Below are positions 45,320 to 54,501 of a stretch of DNA of 64,000 bases, one piece after another (the stretch's first letter is position 1; the number at the start of each line of letters is the position of its first letter). This DNA is from Pontibacter coccineus (GTDB taxonomy: Bacteria; Bacteroidota; Bacteroidia; Cytophagales; Hymenobacteraceae). The DNA lies in contig NZ_JAUOTN010000001.1 in the NCBI RefSeq assembly GCF_030546575.1, forward strand, positions 372,001 to 436,000. The letters run 5' to 3'. The notes beneath the pieces were generated by a model. The model worked only from the letters and a program-made list of their open reading frames with translations, did no database searches and had not been told where the DNA came from. The position numbers and the translations under genes were made by a program.

Positions 45320-46348
45320 ATGGAGCCGATTTATCAATTTGCAACACCTAAATCAGTCGAAAAGCAGAAAGCTTTACAAAACAGCCAGGCACCAAAAGAG
45401 CAGCAGTTGACTGCAAAGCAAGCCTGCAACGAAGTCGCTTGTGAGCGCCAGCATAAAGTGGCATCTCTCCTGCGCATGTTAGCCCTGGTCTTGCTCTGCA
45501 GCGTGGCCTTGCAAACAGCCGCATTTGCCCAAACGACCCTCGTTTTTAATAATGGGAACAAGTCCACCAAAGAAAATAAGTCGGTCGCGGCCATCGGGTC
45601 TCTCGATGACATCACGTTTCCGGAAGCGGACTTTACGCGTGGTGCCTACCTGAAGCTGCGCACGGTATACCTGGATGTGCCGGTAAGGAAATTCAGGCTG
45701 AAGCCTTTCCCTGCCAATACCTCTGCCGAAACCCGCGCCGAACTCGACTTTTTGCTATACCTGCAAAAGACCCGGAATGCCGAAGCCATCAACCGCACCG
45801 AAACCATGGCAAGCGTGTACTTCGACCCACTGACTACCAACCCAACCGATGTTGACTATAGCCGCAACCTTAACAGCCTGTTTTACATCGGGCGTGATCT
45901 GGGCCCATGGTTTAATGCGGAAAAGCTGCCGGTTACCTCGCAGGTGCTGCAGAACGTGATCCAGGACGCTACGTATTACATTTTCTCACTTAAAAAGGAA
46001 TTCAACCGTCCCAGACCTTACCAACTGGACAGCCGCATTGAAAACCTTGAAGCGCCGGGCCATGCCTCCTACCCGAGCGGACATTCTTCTACTTCGCACG
46101 TGCATGCCTACATTCTGGGCCACATCTTCCCGGAGTATCAGGATCACTTCGAGGGGGTCGCCAGCGAGATGGCCTTCTCCCGGGAAACCCGCGGCGTACA
46201 CTACCCAAGCGACTCAGAGGCCGGGAAGGAGTTTGCCCGACAGTTTGTGCACGAGCTGATGAAGAGCCGAAAATTCCGCACTGACCTGGAATCCATGAAA
46301 AAGGAAATTGTGCAGGTGAGAGCCGCTCATCAGCTCACCAAAAAGTAA
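45320..46348 (+). CDS. Exported PAP2-family phosphatase
   Basis: 342 residues. The acid phosphatase/PAP2 signature is complete: KKEFNRPRPYQ (motif 1), YPSGHSSTSH (motif 2) and SRETRGVHYPSD (motif 3) with the catalytic His pair. The signal peptide (LLRMLALVLLCSVALQTAAFAQ) begins only near residue 50, so either the ATG at 45478 is the true start or the protein has an unusual long charged N-region. AATTCATC just before the ATG 45320 pairs with GATGAATT 20 nt upstream and could mask the start. Likely a periplasmic class A-type acid phosphatase. Confidence 0.86.
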   Translation: MEPIYQFATPKSVEKQKALQNSQAPKEQQLTAKQACNEVACERQHKVASLLRMLALVLLCSVALQTAAFAQTTLVFNNGNKSTKENKSVAAIGSLDDITFPEADFTRGAYLKLRTVYLDVPVRKFRLKPFPANTSAETRAELDFLLYLQKTRNAEAINRTETMASVYFDPLTTNPTDVDYSRNLNSLFYIGRDLGPWFNAEKLPVTSQVLQNVIQDATYYIFSLKKEFNRPRPYQLDSRIENLEAPGHASYPSGHSSTSHVHAYILGHIFPEYQDHFEGVASEMAFSRETRGVHYPSDSEAGKEFARQFVHELMKSRKFRTDLESMKKEIVQVRAAHQLTKK

Positions 46349-46446
46349 AAGTGCTGAGGCTGGCAGTAGGATAAAATATTCCGGCTGGAAGTAGCGGGAA
46401 AGAACAAAACCTATCGTACTATTGCAGCCTGAAAGTATAAGAATAA

Positions 46447-46872
46447 ATGGAACCTTGGTTAGGATATGCACTCGTTGCCATGCTCACAGGGGGCGTGGCG
46501 CTGGTGTTTGCGAAGATGGGAATGAATAACAATGCCAACGAGCACCTGGCTTTGGTTATACGCACAGGTGTGCTGTTTATGATGGTGCTCGGGCACGCGC
46601 TGTACGCAGGCGGTCTCAAGACAGCCCGGCAAATTGACAACAAAACGCTCATCTGGTTCATTCTGGCCGGCGCCTGCACCGCCGTCTATTGGATTCTCTA
46701 TTTCAAAGCCATCAAAACAGCCGATGTATCGATTGTGGCGACAATAGACCGGGCAGGTATACTGGTGACGGTAGGCCTCTCCTATTTTCTGCTGAACGAG
46801 CCGCTCACACCACGTCTGCTGCTGGGTATGGGCGTGATCTTGTGCGGCACCCTGATTCTGATCTGGAAATAA
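46447..46872 (+). CDS. EamA family half-size transporter (DMT superfamily)
   Basis: 141 residues with about four to five membrane helices and one EamA unit (TGGVALVFAKMGM... VSIVATIDRAGILVTVGLSYFLLNEPLTPRLLLGMGVILCGTLIL). Full-length DMT permeases have two such units, so this one must dimerise. Substrate unknown. It is followed after 3 bp by an acetyltransferase gene, indicating cotranscription. Confidence 0.9.
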   Translation: MEPWLGYALVAMLTGGVALVFAKMGMNNNANEHLALVIRTGVLFMMVLGHALYAGGLKTARQIDNKTLIWFILAGACTAVYWILYFKAIKTADVSIVATIDRAGILVTVGLSYFLLNEPLTPRLLLGMGVILCGTLILIWK

Positions 46873-46875
46873 GCG

Positions 46876-47361
46876 ATGATACAGCTCGTAGCGATGCAGC
46901 CGGAGCATGCCCACGAGGTGCTCCGCATCTACGGCGAGGGCTTGGAAACCGGCTTTTCGACCTTCAACACCGAAATACCCACCTGGCAAGAATGGGACCG
47001 CAACCACCTGCCGCATACCCGTTTGGTGGCTATTGAGAACGACGAAGTGCTGGGCTGGGTGGCGCTGCTGCCCGTTTCATCCAGGGCCTGCTACCGGGGT
47101 GTGGCGGAGTTCAGCATCTACATCGGTGCCCGCCACCGGGGCAGAGGTATAGCCGACCAGTTAATGCGCGCCATGATCGAAGCGAGCGAAGCCAACGGCA
47201 TCTGGACCTTGCAATCCTCTACCTTTGCCGATAATACCACCAGCCTGCGCATGCAAGAGCGGCACGGCTTCCGGCGGATCGGCTACCGCGACCGCATTGC
47301 CCAGCTGCACGGGGTATGGCGTAATACCATCCTGCTGGAGCGACGCAGCGATAAGTTCTGA
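46876..47361 (+). CDS. Phosphinothricin-type GNAT acetyltransferase
   Basis: 161 residues matching the phosphinothricin/methionine sulfone N-acetyltransferase subfamily: IYGEGLETGFSTFNTEIP at the N-terminus, the acetyl-CoA loop ARHRGRGIADQLM and FADNTTSLRMQERHGFRRIGYRDRIA near the end. Such enzymes acetylate amino acid analogues including methionine sulfoximine and sulfone. Translationally linked to the EamA gene and ended by a perfect terminator. Confidence 0.9.
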   Translation: MIQLVAMQPEHAHEVLRIYGEGLETGFSTFNTEIPTWQEWDRNHLPHTRLVAIENDEVLGWVALLPVSSRACYRGVAEFSIYIGARHRGRGIADQLMRAMIEASEANGIWTLQSSTFADNTTSLRMQERHGFRRIGYRDRIAQLHGVWRNTILLERRSDKF

Positions 47362-47405
47362 AACGACAAAGGCCCTGTAGTTCTACAGGGCCTTTGTCGT
47401 TTTGT
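47361..47405. terminator. Perfect 20-bp inverted-repeat terminator
   Basis: AAACGACAAAGGCCCTGTAG and its exact reverse complement are separated by two bases, followed by T residues. An unusually long perfect stem that overlaps the stop codon region of the acetyltransferase gene. Confidence 0.9.
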
Positions 47406-47574
47406 ATTCAGGTATAGCCTTTTTAACAAAGCGCTATACCTGATGAATGATAAACCAAAACACAAGCTATACCTGCGCTGTGCGTGCCTGGCCAAAAATC
47501 TTCTATCTCCGGAAAATGCAAAGCCATATTTCGCTTCCTATAGGTATACCGGTCTGCACTTTTGCAGCCATGCC

Positions 47575-48390
47575 TTAGATCGTGCGCATGGTCAGTGCTT
47601 TGTAGTCCCACTCCCTGATGTCGTGGCCGTACTGGGTCTGGTCGATGTAGGGGCCGCGGCAGATCTTCTCTTTGGGTGTTTCCACATCGTACTGCTCCTT
47701 GGCCCGCAGCAGCAGCTCGTCCATCAGCCAACGGGGTATGATGTCGCGGTCGGAAGGATATACAAAATGGAAGCTCATGAACTGGGCCAGCACAAGTTGC
47801 CAGTGCTGCTCTGTATAGGACCAAAGGCGGTTCCAGTCGAGGTTCTCGCCGCAGCGCAGGATAAGGTGGTTGATGTCTGAGCCATCGTAGCGCTCCCGGT
47901 TCTGCACATACAGTTTGCACCAGATGAGCTCTTCGGGCGGCATAAACTTCACTTTTACACCATACAGCTCTCCTTCGGTGGCATACTCAAACCAGCGGTC
48001 GTCCACGGGGCACAGGCTGGCGGGGTTATTATAGATGAGATCCATGAGGTGATCTTCCTTTTTAGCTTTGGCCAGCCAGCGGGGGTCGGTCATCTCGGTG
48101 TTGTAGCCACTGTCAGCAAAGGTCTTGAGAATGCGGGGGCACTCCCCTACTTTACAGAAAACATCGAGGTCCTTTGTTGCCCTGTTGATCCCCGTATACC
48201 TATCCAGCGCGAGTCCGCCTCCTACCAGGAACTTTGCCTCGCTCTTCACCAGCAGACTTAGCGCTTCCTTGTAAAAGTCTTCCGCCTCCAGCTTTTTGGG
48301 GGCCTTCTGCCCATTCTTCGACACAGTACGGGTCACTTTCTCCGTTGCCTGGTCCTTTTTTATTTTTGTATTATTCAGTTGCTTGTTCAT
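47575..48390 (-). CDS. Nucleotidyltransferase-fold hypothetical protein
   Basis: 271 residues. A charged Lys-rich tail (1-35) is followed by a minimal nucleotidyltransferase motif, LVGGGLALDRYTG then ATKDLDVF (about 55-78), with the GG and D-x-D pattern of that superfamily (AbiEii/DUF6036-like). A helical region with EELIWCKLYVQNRERYDGSDINHLI follows. The third carboxylate is not obvious. It is a single gene with no antitoxin-like partner beside it. A toxin-like or tRNA/protein-modifying role is possible, but none is shown. Confidence 0.65.
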   Translation of the reverse strand: MNKQLNNTKIKKDQATEKVTRTVSKNGQKAPKKLEAEDFYKEALSLLVKSEAKFLVGGGLALDRYTGINRATKDLDVFCKVGECPRILKTFADSGYNTEMTDPRWLAKAKKEDHLMDLIYNNPASLCPVDDRWFEYATEGELYGVKVKFMPPEELIWCKLYVQNRERYDGSDINHLILRCGENLDWNRLWSYTEQHWQLVLAQFMSFHFVYPSDRDIIPRWLMDELLLRAKEQYDVETPKEKICRGPYIDQTQYGHDIREWDYKALTMRTI

Positions 48391-48628
48391 GTGTTCATTC
48401 AGGCTCTAGGATCTTTGAAATGTTCATCAGGAGACAGCATGGCCTGAAGACTGCCTCTGGCGGAAACAGTCTAAATTGTACTACTCCTAAATCTAAAACT
48501 GAGGTAAGTGGTTTACTGATGAAGCGCCCAATTGGTTGTAGGGCTTATCAAATAAAGATTAACACAGGACAAGACGCTGAAATAAGTCTAATAAACAGCC
48601 TGATAGTATAAATGCACTGCTGAATCTG

Positions 48629-49975
48629 CTAATAGAAATCCAACGCTGAGCTAAAGGTGTTACCAGCCTTGACATAAAACGGAAAGTTAGCGGTGGCGAC
48701 ATTCCCCTGGCCGTCATACACATAGGCATACAGCCGGTAAGCGCCGTCCCGCTGCGGGGCTTTGAGGGTGGCGCTGTTGCCCTCCGCCTGCTGGATCACA
48801 CCAGGTATAACATCTGGTTTTTGCTCTTTGATGGCGTTGCCGTCCTCGCTCACGGTTTCGGGCAGCAGCTCCCAATCAACCCGCAAACTATCGCCGTCGG
48901 CATCGGTGGCAAACACGGCTACCGGGGACAACTCACCGGGTTGCAGGTATACCTGGTCTAATGGGAAGATGCCCTTGAGCGACAAGTAGGCAATGTGCGG
49001 TGCCCGGTTGAAGTCGCTCGCTCCACTCCAGATTTCCCGCATCACCTGCGCCATTTCGGTTTCTTCGCCGGTTTCGGTCATGATGCTGAACCAGGTCGGT
49101 GTCGTTTCATATTTGTAGCCCCAGATAAAGGCGTAAGCACCCAGGCAACGATCAGCGTCAGCCAGTACGGTTTTCTCGTACCTTTCACGGGCGAAGGCGG
49201 CTTTCTCTGAACTGGTCTGCTCGATGGGCGCATACCACCAGGTGGTTCTGGTCTCCCAGTAGCCCCGGCCTCCGAACTCGGCTATCACATAGGGGCCTTC
49301 CCAGTCCGTATCGCGCAACTCAGCAGGCAAATCGTGCAGGGCTCCGAATGAGTTGATGGAAAGGATGTCGATGGCCGGGCAGCGGCGGTTGATGAGGTTG
49401 ACGACCTGCTTGGGCACGTTCATTACTGTAGTGGTCGTCGGGTGGTTGGGGTCAGTTTCGTGAATCATTTCGGCCACGCCGTTCACAGCGTCCCATACCT
49501 TCACGTTTGACCCTTCGGCGTACAGCTCGTTGCCTACCACCCACATCAGCAGGGCCGGGTGGTCTTTGTACTTGAGCACTTCCTCACGCAGGCGCTCCTT
49601 CTGGGCGGCCACATCGTCTTTATCATAATAATTAAACCCTTCCCGCTCACGTTCCATCCAGAGCCCCAGCATCACGCTCAGGCCTTGCTGATGCGCTTCG
49701 TCCAGTATGCGCTGTGTTTCGTCATCGGTGTGCCATACCCGGATGGAGTTGCCCCCATAGGCCGCGACCTTGTCGAAATGTTCATATCCTGCGGCTCCCT
49801 TTATAAAGTAGGGCTCTCCGTTACGGTACAGGGTATACTTGTCGCCTTCTTTTACCACCTCTACGGCGCGACCTTTTTTGACATATTGCTGATTATCAGA
49901 TGTTCTGAATGAACAAGCGCTTATGAGAAGTAAGCAAAACAATAAAATTGCACTCTTACTGGTAAGATAAACCAT
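48629..49975 (-). CDS. GH2/GH5-like TIM-barrel glycoside hydrolase, lipoprotein
   Basis: Exported clan GH-A hydrolase. The start at ATG 49975 (MVYLTSKSAILL) gives a lipoprotein signal ending LISAC; an ATG at 49990 adds five residues. Barrel features: FIKGAAGYEHFDKVAAYGGNSIRVW, acid/base Glu in VVGNELY (residue 155 counted from 49990) and nucleophile Glu in VIAEFGG (238). A C-terminal Ig-like domain (about 340-450, with FATDADGDSLRVDWEL) follows. It diverges from a cellulose-synthase-like gene, so it may trim or release the polysaccharide made there. Confidence 0.84.
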   Translation of the reverse strand: MVYLTSKSAILLFCLLLISACSFRTSDNQQYVKKGRAVEVVKEGDKYTLYRNGEPYFIKGAAGYEHFDKVAAYGGNSIRVWHTDDETQRILDEAHQQGLSVMLGLWMEREREGFNYYDKDDVAAQKERLREEVLKYKDHPALLMWVVGNELYAEGSNVKVWDAVNGVAEMIHETDPNHPTTTTVMNVPKQVVNLINRRCPAIDILSINSFGALHDLPAELRDTDWEGPYVIAEFGGRGYWETRTTWWYAPIEQTSSEKAAFARERYEKTVLADADRCLGAYAFIWGYKYETTPTWFSIMTETGEETEMAQVMREIWSGASDFNRAPHIAYLSLKGIFPLDQVYLQPGELSPVAVFATDADGDSLRVDWELLPETVSEDGNAIKEQKPDVIPGVIQQAEGNSATLKAPQRDGAYRLYAYVYDGQGNVATANFPFYVKAGNTFSSALDFY

Positions 49976-50166
49976 ACTGTGGGTAAACATATAGTCAGGT
50001 ATAGCGGGATATGTGTAATAAAATTCTGCGTAAAGCAGTAGAACTTTTGAGGCTAATACGAGTATAAACTTCAGATGTTATTGTACCAGATAACCCAAAA
50101 TCATGCAAAACAGCCCTTGCATGAAAATTAAGCCACCCCAACGATAATACACGACCCCTTTTACTG

Positions 50167-51978
50167 ATGTTTAACATTCCTGCCAGTAATCCAAAAGTTC
50201 AGCATGCTTCTATTCCCGGCGTTGTCCCCAAACAGAAGGATGTCCTGACGATCCGGCTGATGATCGTGATGGGCCTGATCACGATGGCGCTTTTTCTTTA
50301 CTGGTTCATCGACAAAGACCATATCGGCTACCTGCCGCTCTACATCATGCTAACAACTGCGCTGGGCTTTAAACTCCTCCGCACCCTGCATGAGTGGTAC
50401 CACTACTTTGATGTGAGCGTACCCATTAAGCCCAAACTGCGCACTAAGTTTAAGGTCGATGTGCTCACCACGTTCTGCCCCGGCGAGCCCTACGACATGA
50501 TCATCAACACGCTTGAGGCCATTCAGCGCATCCGCTACCCGCACACCACCTACCTCTGCAACGAGGCAGATGATCCGTACCTACGGAAAGAATGCGCACG
50601 TTTAGGCGTGATCCACGTTACCCGTACCCAGAAGATCAATGCCAAAGCCGGCAACATCAACAACGCCCTGAAGCAGGCCACCGGTGACATCTGCCTGGTG
50701 CTGGACCCTGACCACGTGCCCGTGCCGGAGTTTCTGGACGAGGTGTTGCCTTATTTTGAAGACCCTGAAATAGGCTATGTGCAGTGTGTGCAGGCCTACT
50801 ATAACCAAAAGGAAAGTCTGGTGGCCTATGGCGCTGCCGAACAGACCTACAATTTCTATGGCCCAATGATGATGGGCATGAATGCCCACGGCACGGCCCA
50901 GGCCATTGGCGCCAACTGCACCTTCCGCCGCAGCGCCCTCGACAGCATTGGCGGTCACGCTGCCGGTCTGGCCGAGGATATGCACACTGCCATGCAGTTG
51001 CACGCCAAAGGCTGGAAATCGGTATACGTTCCCAAGATACTGAACCGTGGCCTGGTGCCCGGCACACTTTCGGCTTACTACAAACAACAGGTAAAGTGGA
51101 GCCGCGGTACGTTTGAGCTGCTTTTCACGGTATACCCGAAGCTGTTCAGTCGCTTCACCTGGCGTCAGCGAATCCACTACGGTACGCTTCCGTTCTACTA
51201 CCTTTTCGGGGTGTTCAACCTGATCGATTTCCTGATTCCTTCGCTCGCCCTGATCATGGCGGAGTTTCCGTGGTATGTGTCGTTGGGTGAGTTTTTGATC
51301 ATGTTCACGCCTTTCTTCCTCATCTCCATCGCCATCCGGCAGTATGCGCAGCGGTGGTACCACGAGAAAAACGAGAAGGGCTTCCACCTGTTCGGCGGCA
51401 TACTGCGAACCGGCACCTGGTGGATCTTCCTGCTGGGGCTCATCTACTCTATTTTCCGGGTGAGGGTGCCTTATATACCTACGCCTAAAGACGACAAGCC
51501 AAAGAACAACTGGCTGCTGAGCCTGCCCAATATCGCGATGATCGGGCTGATGCTGGGCGCCATCGCTTACAGCCAGCACCTGTACGGGCACCTGTATACC
51601 AACCCGTATGTGCAGATGATGGCCATGTTCTCGCTGGTGAACATCGGTATACTGGGTTCGGTGGTGGTGATCGGGCAGGAGAAGTTCATACAGTGGGTGC
51701 GCCACAATGTGTTGCATGCTAATGCCCTGCAGCCTGTGTTGCAGCCGCTCCGTCTGGCAATCTGGCGCACGCGCCACAGCTTCTACGACGGCATCCGCTA
51801 CGTGGCCATTGTCATCACCATGGTGTCGGTGGCCGTCTCGACCAGCTTCCTGTTGTTTGGTTACAAACCGTATAACACCTCCCAGCAGCAGGACAAGCCA
51901 CTCGTACAAAAGCCGGCTAAGTCAGGCGCCCGCACCCATACCATTCTTCCCGCCAACCTGCTGACCACTCCTCAGTAA
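50167..51978 (+). CDS. Cellulose-synthase-like processive glycosyltransferase (GT2)
   Basis: 603-residue integral membrane GT2. Two N-terminal helices (30-48, 55-72), the GT-A domain with NEADD (132-136), DPDH (180-183, DxD), AED (269-271, catalytic base) and QQVKW (307-311, the QxxRW equivalent with Lys), then five to six C-terminal helices (about 330-580). Should polymerise a beta-linked polysaccharide from a UDP-sugar and extrude it. A PilZ domain is not seen. Divergent from a GH-A hydrolase and followed by a disordered Gly/Ser/Tyr-rich protein. Confidence 0.9.
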   Translation: MFNIPASNPKVQHASIPGVVPKQKDVLTIRLMIVMGLITMALFLYWFIDKDHIGYLPLYIMLTTALGFKLLRTLHEWYHYFDVSVPIKPKLRTKFKVDVLTTFCPGEPYDMIINTLEAIQRIRYPHTTYLCNEADDPYLRKECARLGVIHVTRTQKINAKAGNINNALKQATGDICLVLDPDHVPVPEFLDEVLPYFEDPEIGYVQCVQAYYNQKESLVAYGAAEQTYNFYGPMMMGMNAHGTAQAIGANCTFRRSALDSIGGHAAGLAEDMHTAMQLHAKGWKSVYVPKILNRGLVPGTLSAYYKQQVKWSRGTFELLFTVYPKLFSRFTWRQRIHYGTLPFYYLFGVFNLIDFLIPSLALIMAEFPWYVSLGEFLIMFTPFFLISIAIRQYAQRWYHEKNEKGFHLFGGILRTGTWWIFLLGLIYSIFRVRVPYIPTPKDDKPKNNWLLSLPNIAMIGLMLGAIAYSQHLYGHLYTNPYVQMMAMFSLVNIGILGSVVVIGQEKFIQWVRHNVLHANALQPVLQPLRLAIWRTRHSFYDGIRYVAIVITMVSVAVSTSFLLFGYKPYNTSQQQDKPLVQKPAKSGARTHTILPANLLTTPQ

Positions 51979-52063
51979 GTCCGGCTACAAATAGCCCAAC
52001 AGTTGACGGTCGCTCCCGTTTATAAGAATAGTGTACAGATGTAAAACGCTAAAACTTATAACT

Positions 52064-52804
52064 ATGAACAGACACTCATCAGACCGGGATTACGACCGCC
52101 ACGAAGGAGGTTTCCATACCCATCGCTCGGAACGCTACCGTCATCCGGATCAGGACAGCGGCTATCGATTCGACGACTACGGCTCCGCCGCGCACGGTGG
52201 ATATGGCAACGAAAGCTACCAGGGCACCTGGGGCAACCAGGGCAATGAACGGGGCGGATCGCGCAACTACCCCAACACAAACATCACCGACAACAACACC
52301 TACAGCACTTCCCGCAATTACGGCAACATGGGCAGCTACGGAGGTGCCCAGGGCTTTGGCGACATCCGTGGCGGCCGGCATGCTTCCAGTCACCCATTTG
52401 ATAGTGGCATGGGCTCCCAACGCAGCTATGGCAGCGAAGGCAGGGGATCGATGGGCAATCGTGGCTACCGCGAAGAGCACCGGGACTACAGCCGCCATAA
52501 CAGGTATGGCTCCAACCGCGAAGACTTGTACGGCAACGAGGTTTCGCGCCGTTTTCAGGGAAGTGGCGGACAGGAACGCTACGACTTTGAACGGGACGAC
52601 TACTACAGCTCCAACTATGGCGATGACCAGGGTAACTACATGGGCGGCGGGTATAACCGCGAATCCCGCAGCCGGTATGGCGAAGGCGACTATGGCTCGA
52701 GCGGCAACCTGCAGTCAGGCAACCAAAGCAGCAGCAACCGCGACCATCAGAACCACCCACGTGAATTCAACACGGTTCAGAACCGTTGGAATACGGACTG
52801 GTAG
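52064..52804 (+). CDS. Intrinsically disordered Gly/Ser/Tyr/Arg-rich protein
   Basis: 246 residues from ATG 52064 (MNRHSSDRDYDRH), preferred over 52031 because the extension is hydrophobic and unlike the rest. No signal, helix or known domain; composition is dominated by Gly, Ser, Tyr, Arg, Asn and Asp with repeated YG, GSYG, RYGS and DYYSS motifs. A short block YGNEVSRRFQG near 170 may be a conserved element. The low-complexity pattern resembles stress-associated disordered proteins that phase-separate or bind surfaces. Real gene by codon use and by the terminator that follows; function unknown. Confidence 0.72.
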   Translation: MNRHSSDRDYDRHEGGFHTHRSERYRHPDQDSGYRFDDYGSAAHGGYGNESYQGTWGNQGNERGGSRNYPNTNITDNNTYSTSRNYGNMGSYGGAQGFGDIRGGRHASSHPFDSGMGSQRSYGSEGRGSMGNRGYREEHRDYSRHNRYGSNREDLYGNEVSRRFQGSGGQERYDFERDDYYSSNYGDDQGNYMGGGYNRESRSRYGEGDYGSSGNLQSGNQSSSNRDHQNHPREFNTVQNRWNTDW

Positions 52805-52892
52805 CCAGGTATCTATTAGCTGAAAAGTCAATACCAATTGCTTGCGGGAGTGTTTGATGCTCTGGCACCAAACAAACGCTGGCAATTTGAAT

Positions 52893-52933
52893 TAACAAAT
52901 CAGGGTTCAACCTCATGTTGAACCCTGATTTGT
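52893..52933. terminator. Perfect 18-bp inverted-repeat terminator
   Basis: AACAAATCAGGGTTCAAC and its exact reverse complement with a 5-nt loop lie between the convergent disordered-protein gene and the AraC gene. Confidence 0.85.
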
Positions 52934-52991
52934 TTAAATAGCGGGTCAAACCCGCCAAAAAGAAGGAGTTACTATCGTAATCATTTCGATT

Positions 52992-53819
52992 CTAGCTCAT
53001 TCTACTCCGGTACTCACTTGGAGTAGCACCCAACAATTTTTTCACATAGCGGGTAAAAAACGAACGGCTGCCAAATTCCATTTTATCGGCAATCTCAGAG
53101 ATATTGAGCTTTTTATTTTCTAATAGGATAATGATGCGTTCCCTGGCGAAGCGTTGAATCCATCCGGAAGCTGTGATACCAGATGTTTGCTTACAGATCT
53201 GGTTGAGATATTTTGGGGTGATGTTTAACTGATTGCTGTAAAACTGTACTTCACGCTCGGTTGTGCAATGCTCCTGGGCCAGTTGCATAAACTGTTCATA
53301 CAGGGTTCCGGTTTGCAGGCTGTGTTTCCGTCTTTCATATTCATTGGCAAAGATGTGCCACATTTCGAGAATAAACAGCTGCATCTGCAGGTTCAGGGCT
53401 TCCTTATAAAAGCGATGATCGGCCTCCAGAAAGCGGTCATACAGCCATTTAAAGTTAGAAAGGATTTTTTGTTTACCATTCCTGGCATGTAACGCTTTTA
53501 CCGGGTAAACCCTGGAATGCAACAAGGCATTGATACTCCAGCCTTGGTCAGGAAGGTTGCTGTTCAAGAAGTCTTTTTCCACCAATAGTGCTGTTGCTTT
53601 AAAGCTTTTTGAAAACTGCAAGCTCGAAAGCTTGCTTTCGGCAAACCAAAACAAAAACTCCCCGCTTCTGCATTCCATCTCCTGGTCATTGAATACAAAC
53701 CTGATACTCCCGCGATGGCAGAGTAAATGGGTATGGTAATGATCTTGGAAGTGATCGGGCAAATCATTCCTACCCGCTATTTCAATTAAAATAACCTTAG
53801 GTTCTTCTTTATGCGGCAT
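52992..53819 (-). CDS. AraC family transcriptional regulator
   Basis: 275 residues: N-terminal cupin-like sensing domain (DHYHTHLLCHRGSIRFVFNDQEMECRSGE, 22-55 in part) and C-terminal AraC DNA-binding domain with two helix-turn-helix units (LNITPKYLNQICK and ISEIADKMEFGSRSFFTRYVKKLLGATPSEYR). It diverges from the acetyltransferase-hydrolase-SDR operon across 114 bp and is the likely activator of it. Effector unknown. Confidence 0.92.
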   Translation of the reverse strand: MPHKEEPKVILIEIAGRNDLPDHFQDHYHTHLLCHRGSIRFVFNDQEMECRSGEFLFWFAESKLSSLQFSKSFKATALLVEKDFLNSNLPDQGWSINALLHSRVYPVKALHARNGKQKILSNFKWLYDRFLEADHRFYKEALNLQMQLFILEMWHIFANEYERRKHSLQTGTLYEQFMQLAQEHCTTEREVQFYSNQLNITPKYLNQICKQTSGITASGWIQRFARERIIILLENKKLNISEIADKMEFGSRSFFTRYVKKLLGATPSEYRSRMS

Positions 53820-53933
53820 TAATCAGGAGATTATTTCTGCCAATATAAGTGATATTTGACATTATAACCGAATAATGTGTAACAATTAAGAAGTGGCTCA
53901 GATTTAACTTTGTAATACCAGATATAACAAAAT

Positions 53934-54500
53934 ATGAAAACAGCTGATAAAGATATTTTTGAACGACTTAGAAGAGGGGAAACAATCACCCCAGATGATC
54001 CGCAGAGCAGCAGTTTGCGTGCGGAGTCCTACGCCACAATGAAGCTGGTTCAACAAATGAATAATTCCAGCCATCCCGAGGAGATTCGGAGTCTGTTAGG
54101 TCAGATCACAGAACAGGAAATCGACGCATCAACGGCCGTGTTTCCACCACTTTATATCAACTACGGAAAGAACACCAAAATCGGCAAGCATGTATTTATC
54201 AACTTTGGCTGCACATTTCTGGACCTAGGAGGCATTACCATCGAAGATAAAGTGATGCTGGCGCCTGGCGTGAAACTACTTTCAGAAGGGCATCCCTTAT
54301 CGCCAGAAAACAGGCAATCACTTGTACCAGGCCATATTCACATCAAAAAGAACGCCTGGATTGGTGCAAATGCTACCATTCTGCAAGGGGTTACGGTAGG
54401 AGAAAATTCGGTTGTGGCAGCCGGAGCAGTTGTGTCAAAAGATGTGCCCGCCAATACAGTTGTGGGCGGCGTTCCCGCAAAGATCATTAAAACCATTTAG
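53934..54500 (+). CDS. Maltose/galactoside O-acetyltransferase-like (left-handed beta-helix)
   Basis: 188-residue hexapeptide-repeat acetyltransferase of the Maa/LacA/NodL family: N-terminal helical cap ([15 protein letters not shown]), beta-helix with [23 protein letters not shown], catalytic His in LLSEGHPL, and the acetyl-CoA segment [30 protein letters not shown]. It acetylates a sugar hydroxyl. The next gene starts one base after the stop, so they are translationally coupled. Confidence 0.92.
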   Translation: MKTADKDIFERLRRGETITPDDPQSSSLRAESYATMKLVQQMNNSSHPEEIRSLLGQITEQEIDASTAVFPPLYINYGKNTKIGKHVFINFGCTFLDLGGITIEDKVMLAPGVKLLSEGHPLSPENRQSLVPGHIHIKKNAWIGANATILQGVTVGENSVVAAGAVVSKDVPANTVVGGVPAKIIKTI

Positions 54501-54501
54501 T

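Noticed and set aside
47361-47405. Perfect 20-bp inverted repeat as a recombination site
   Set aside because: Two-base loop, T-run and position at a gene end fit an intrinsic terminator better.
48391-48628. Small frame ending near 48611
   Set aside because: No start context, composition unlike neighbours and no recognisable pattern.
50602-51909. 435-residue minus-strand frame
   Set aside because: His/Gln/Val-rich antisense shadow of the GT2 gene.
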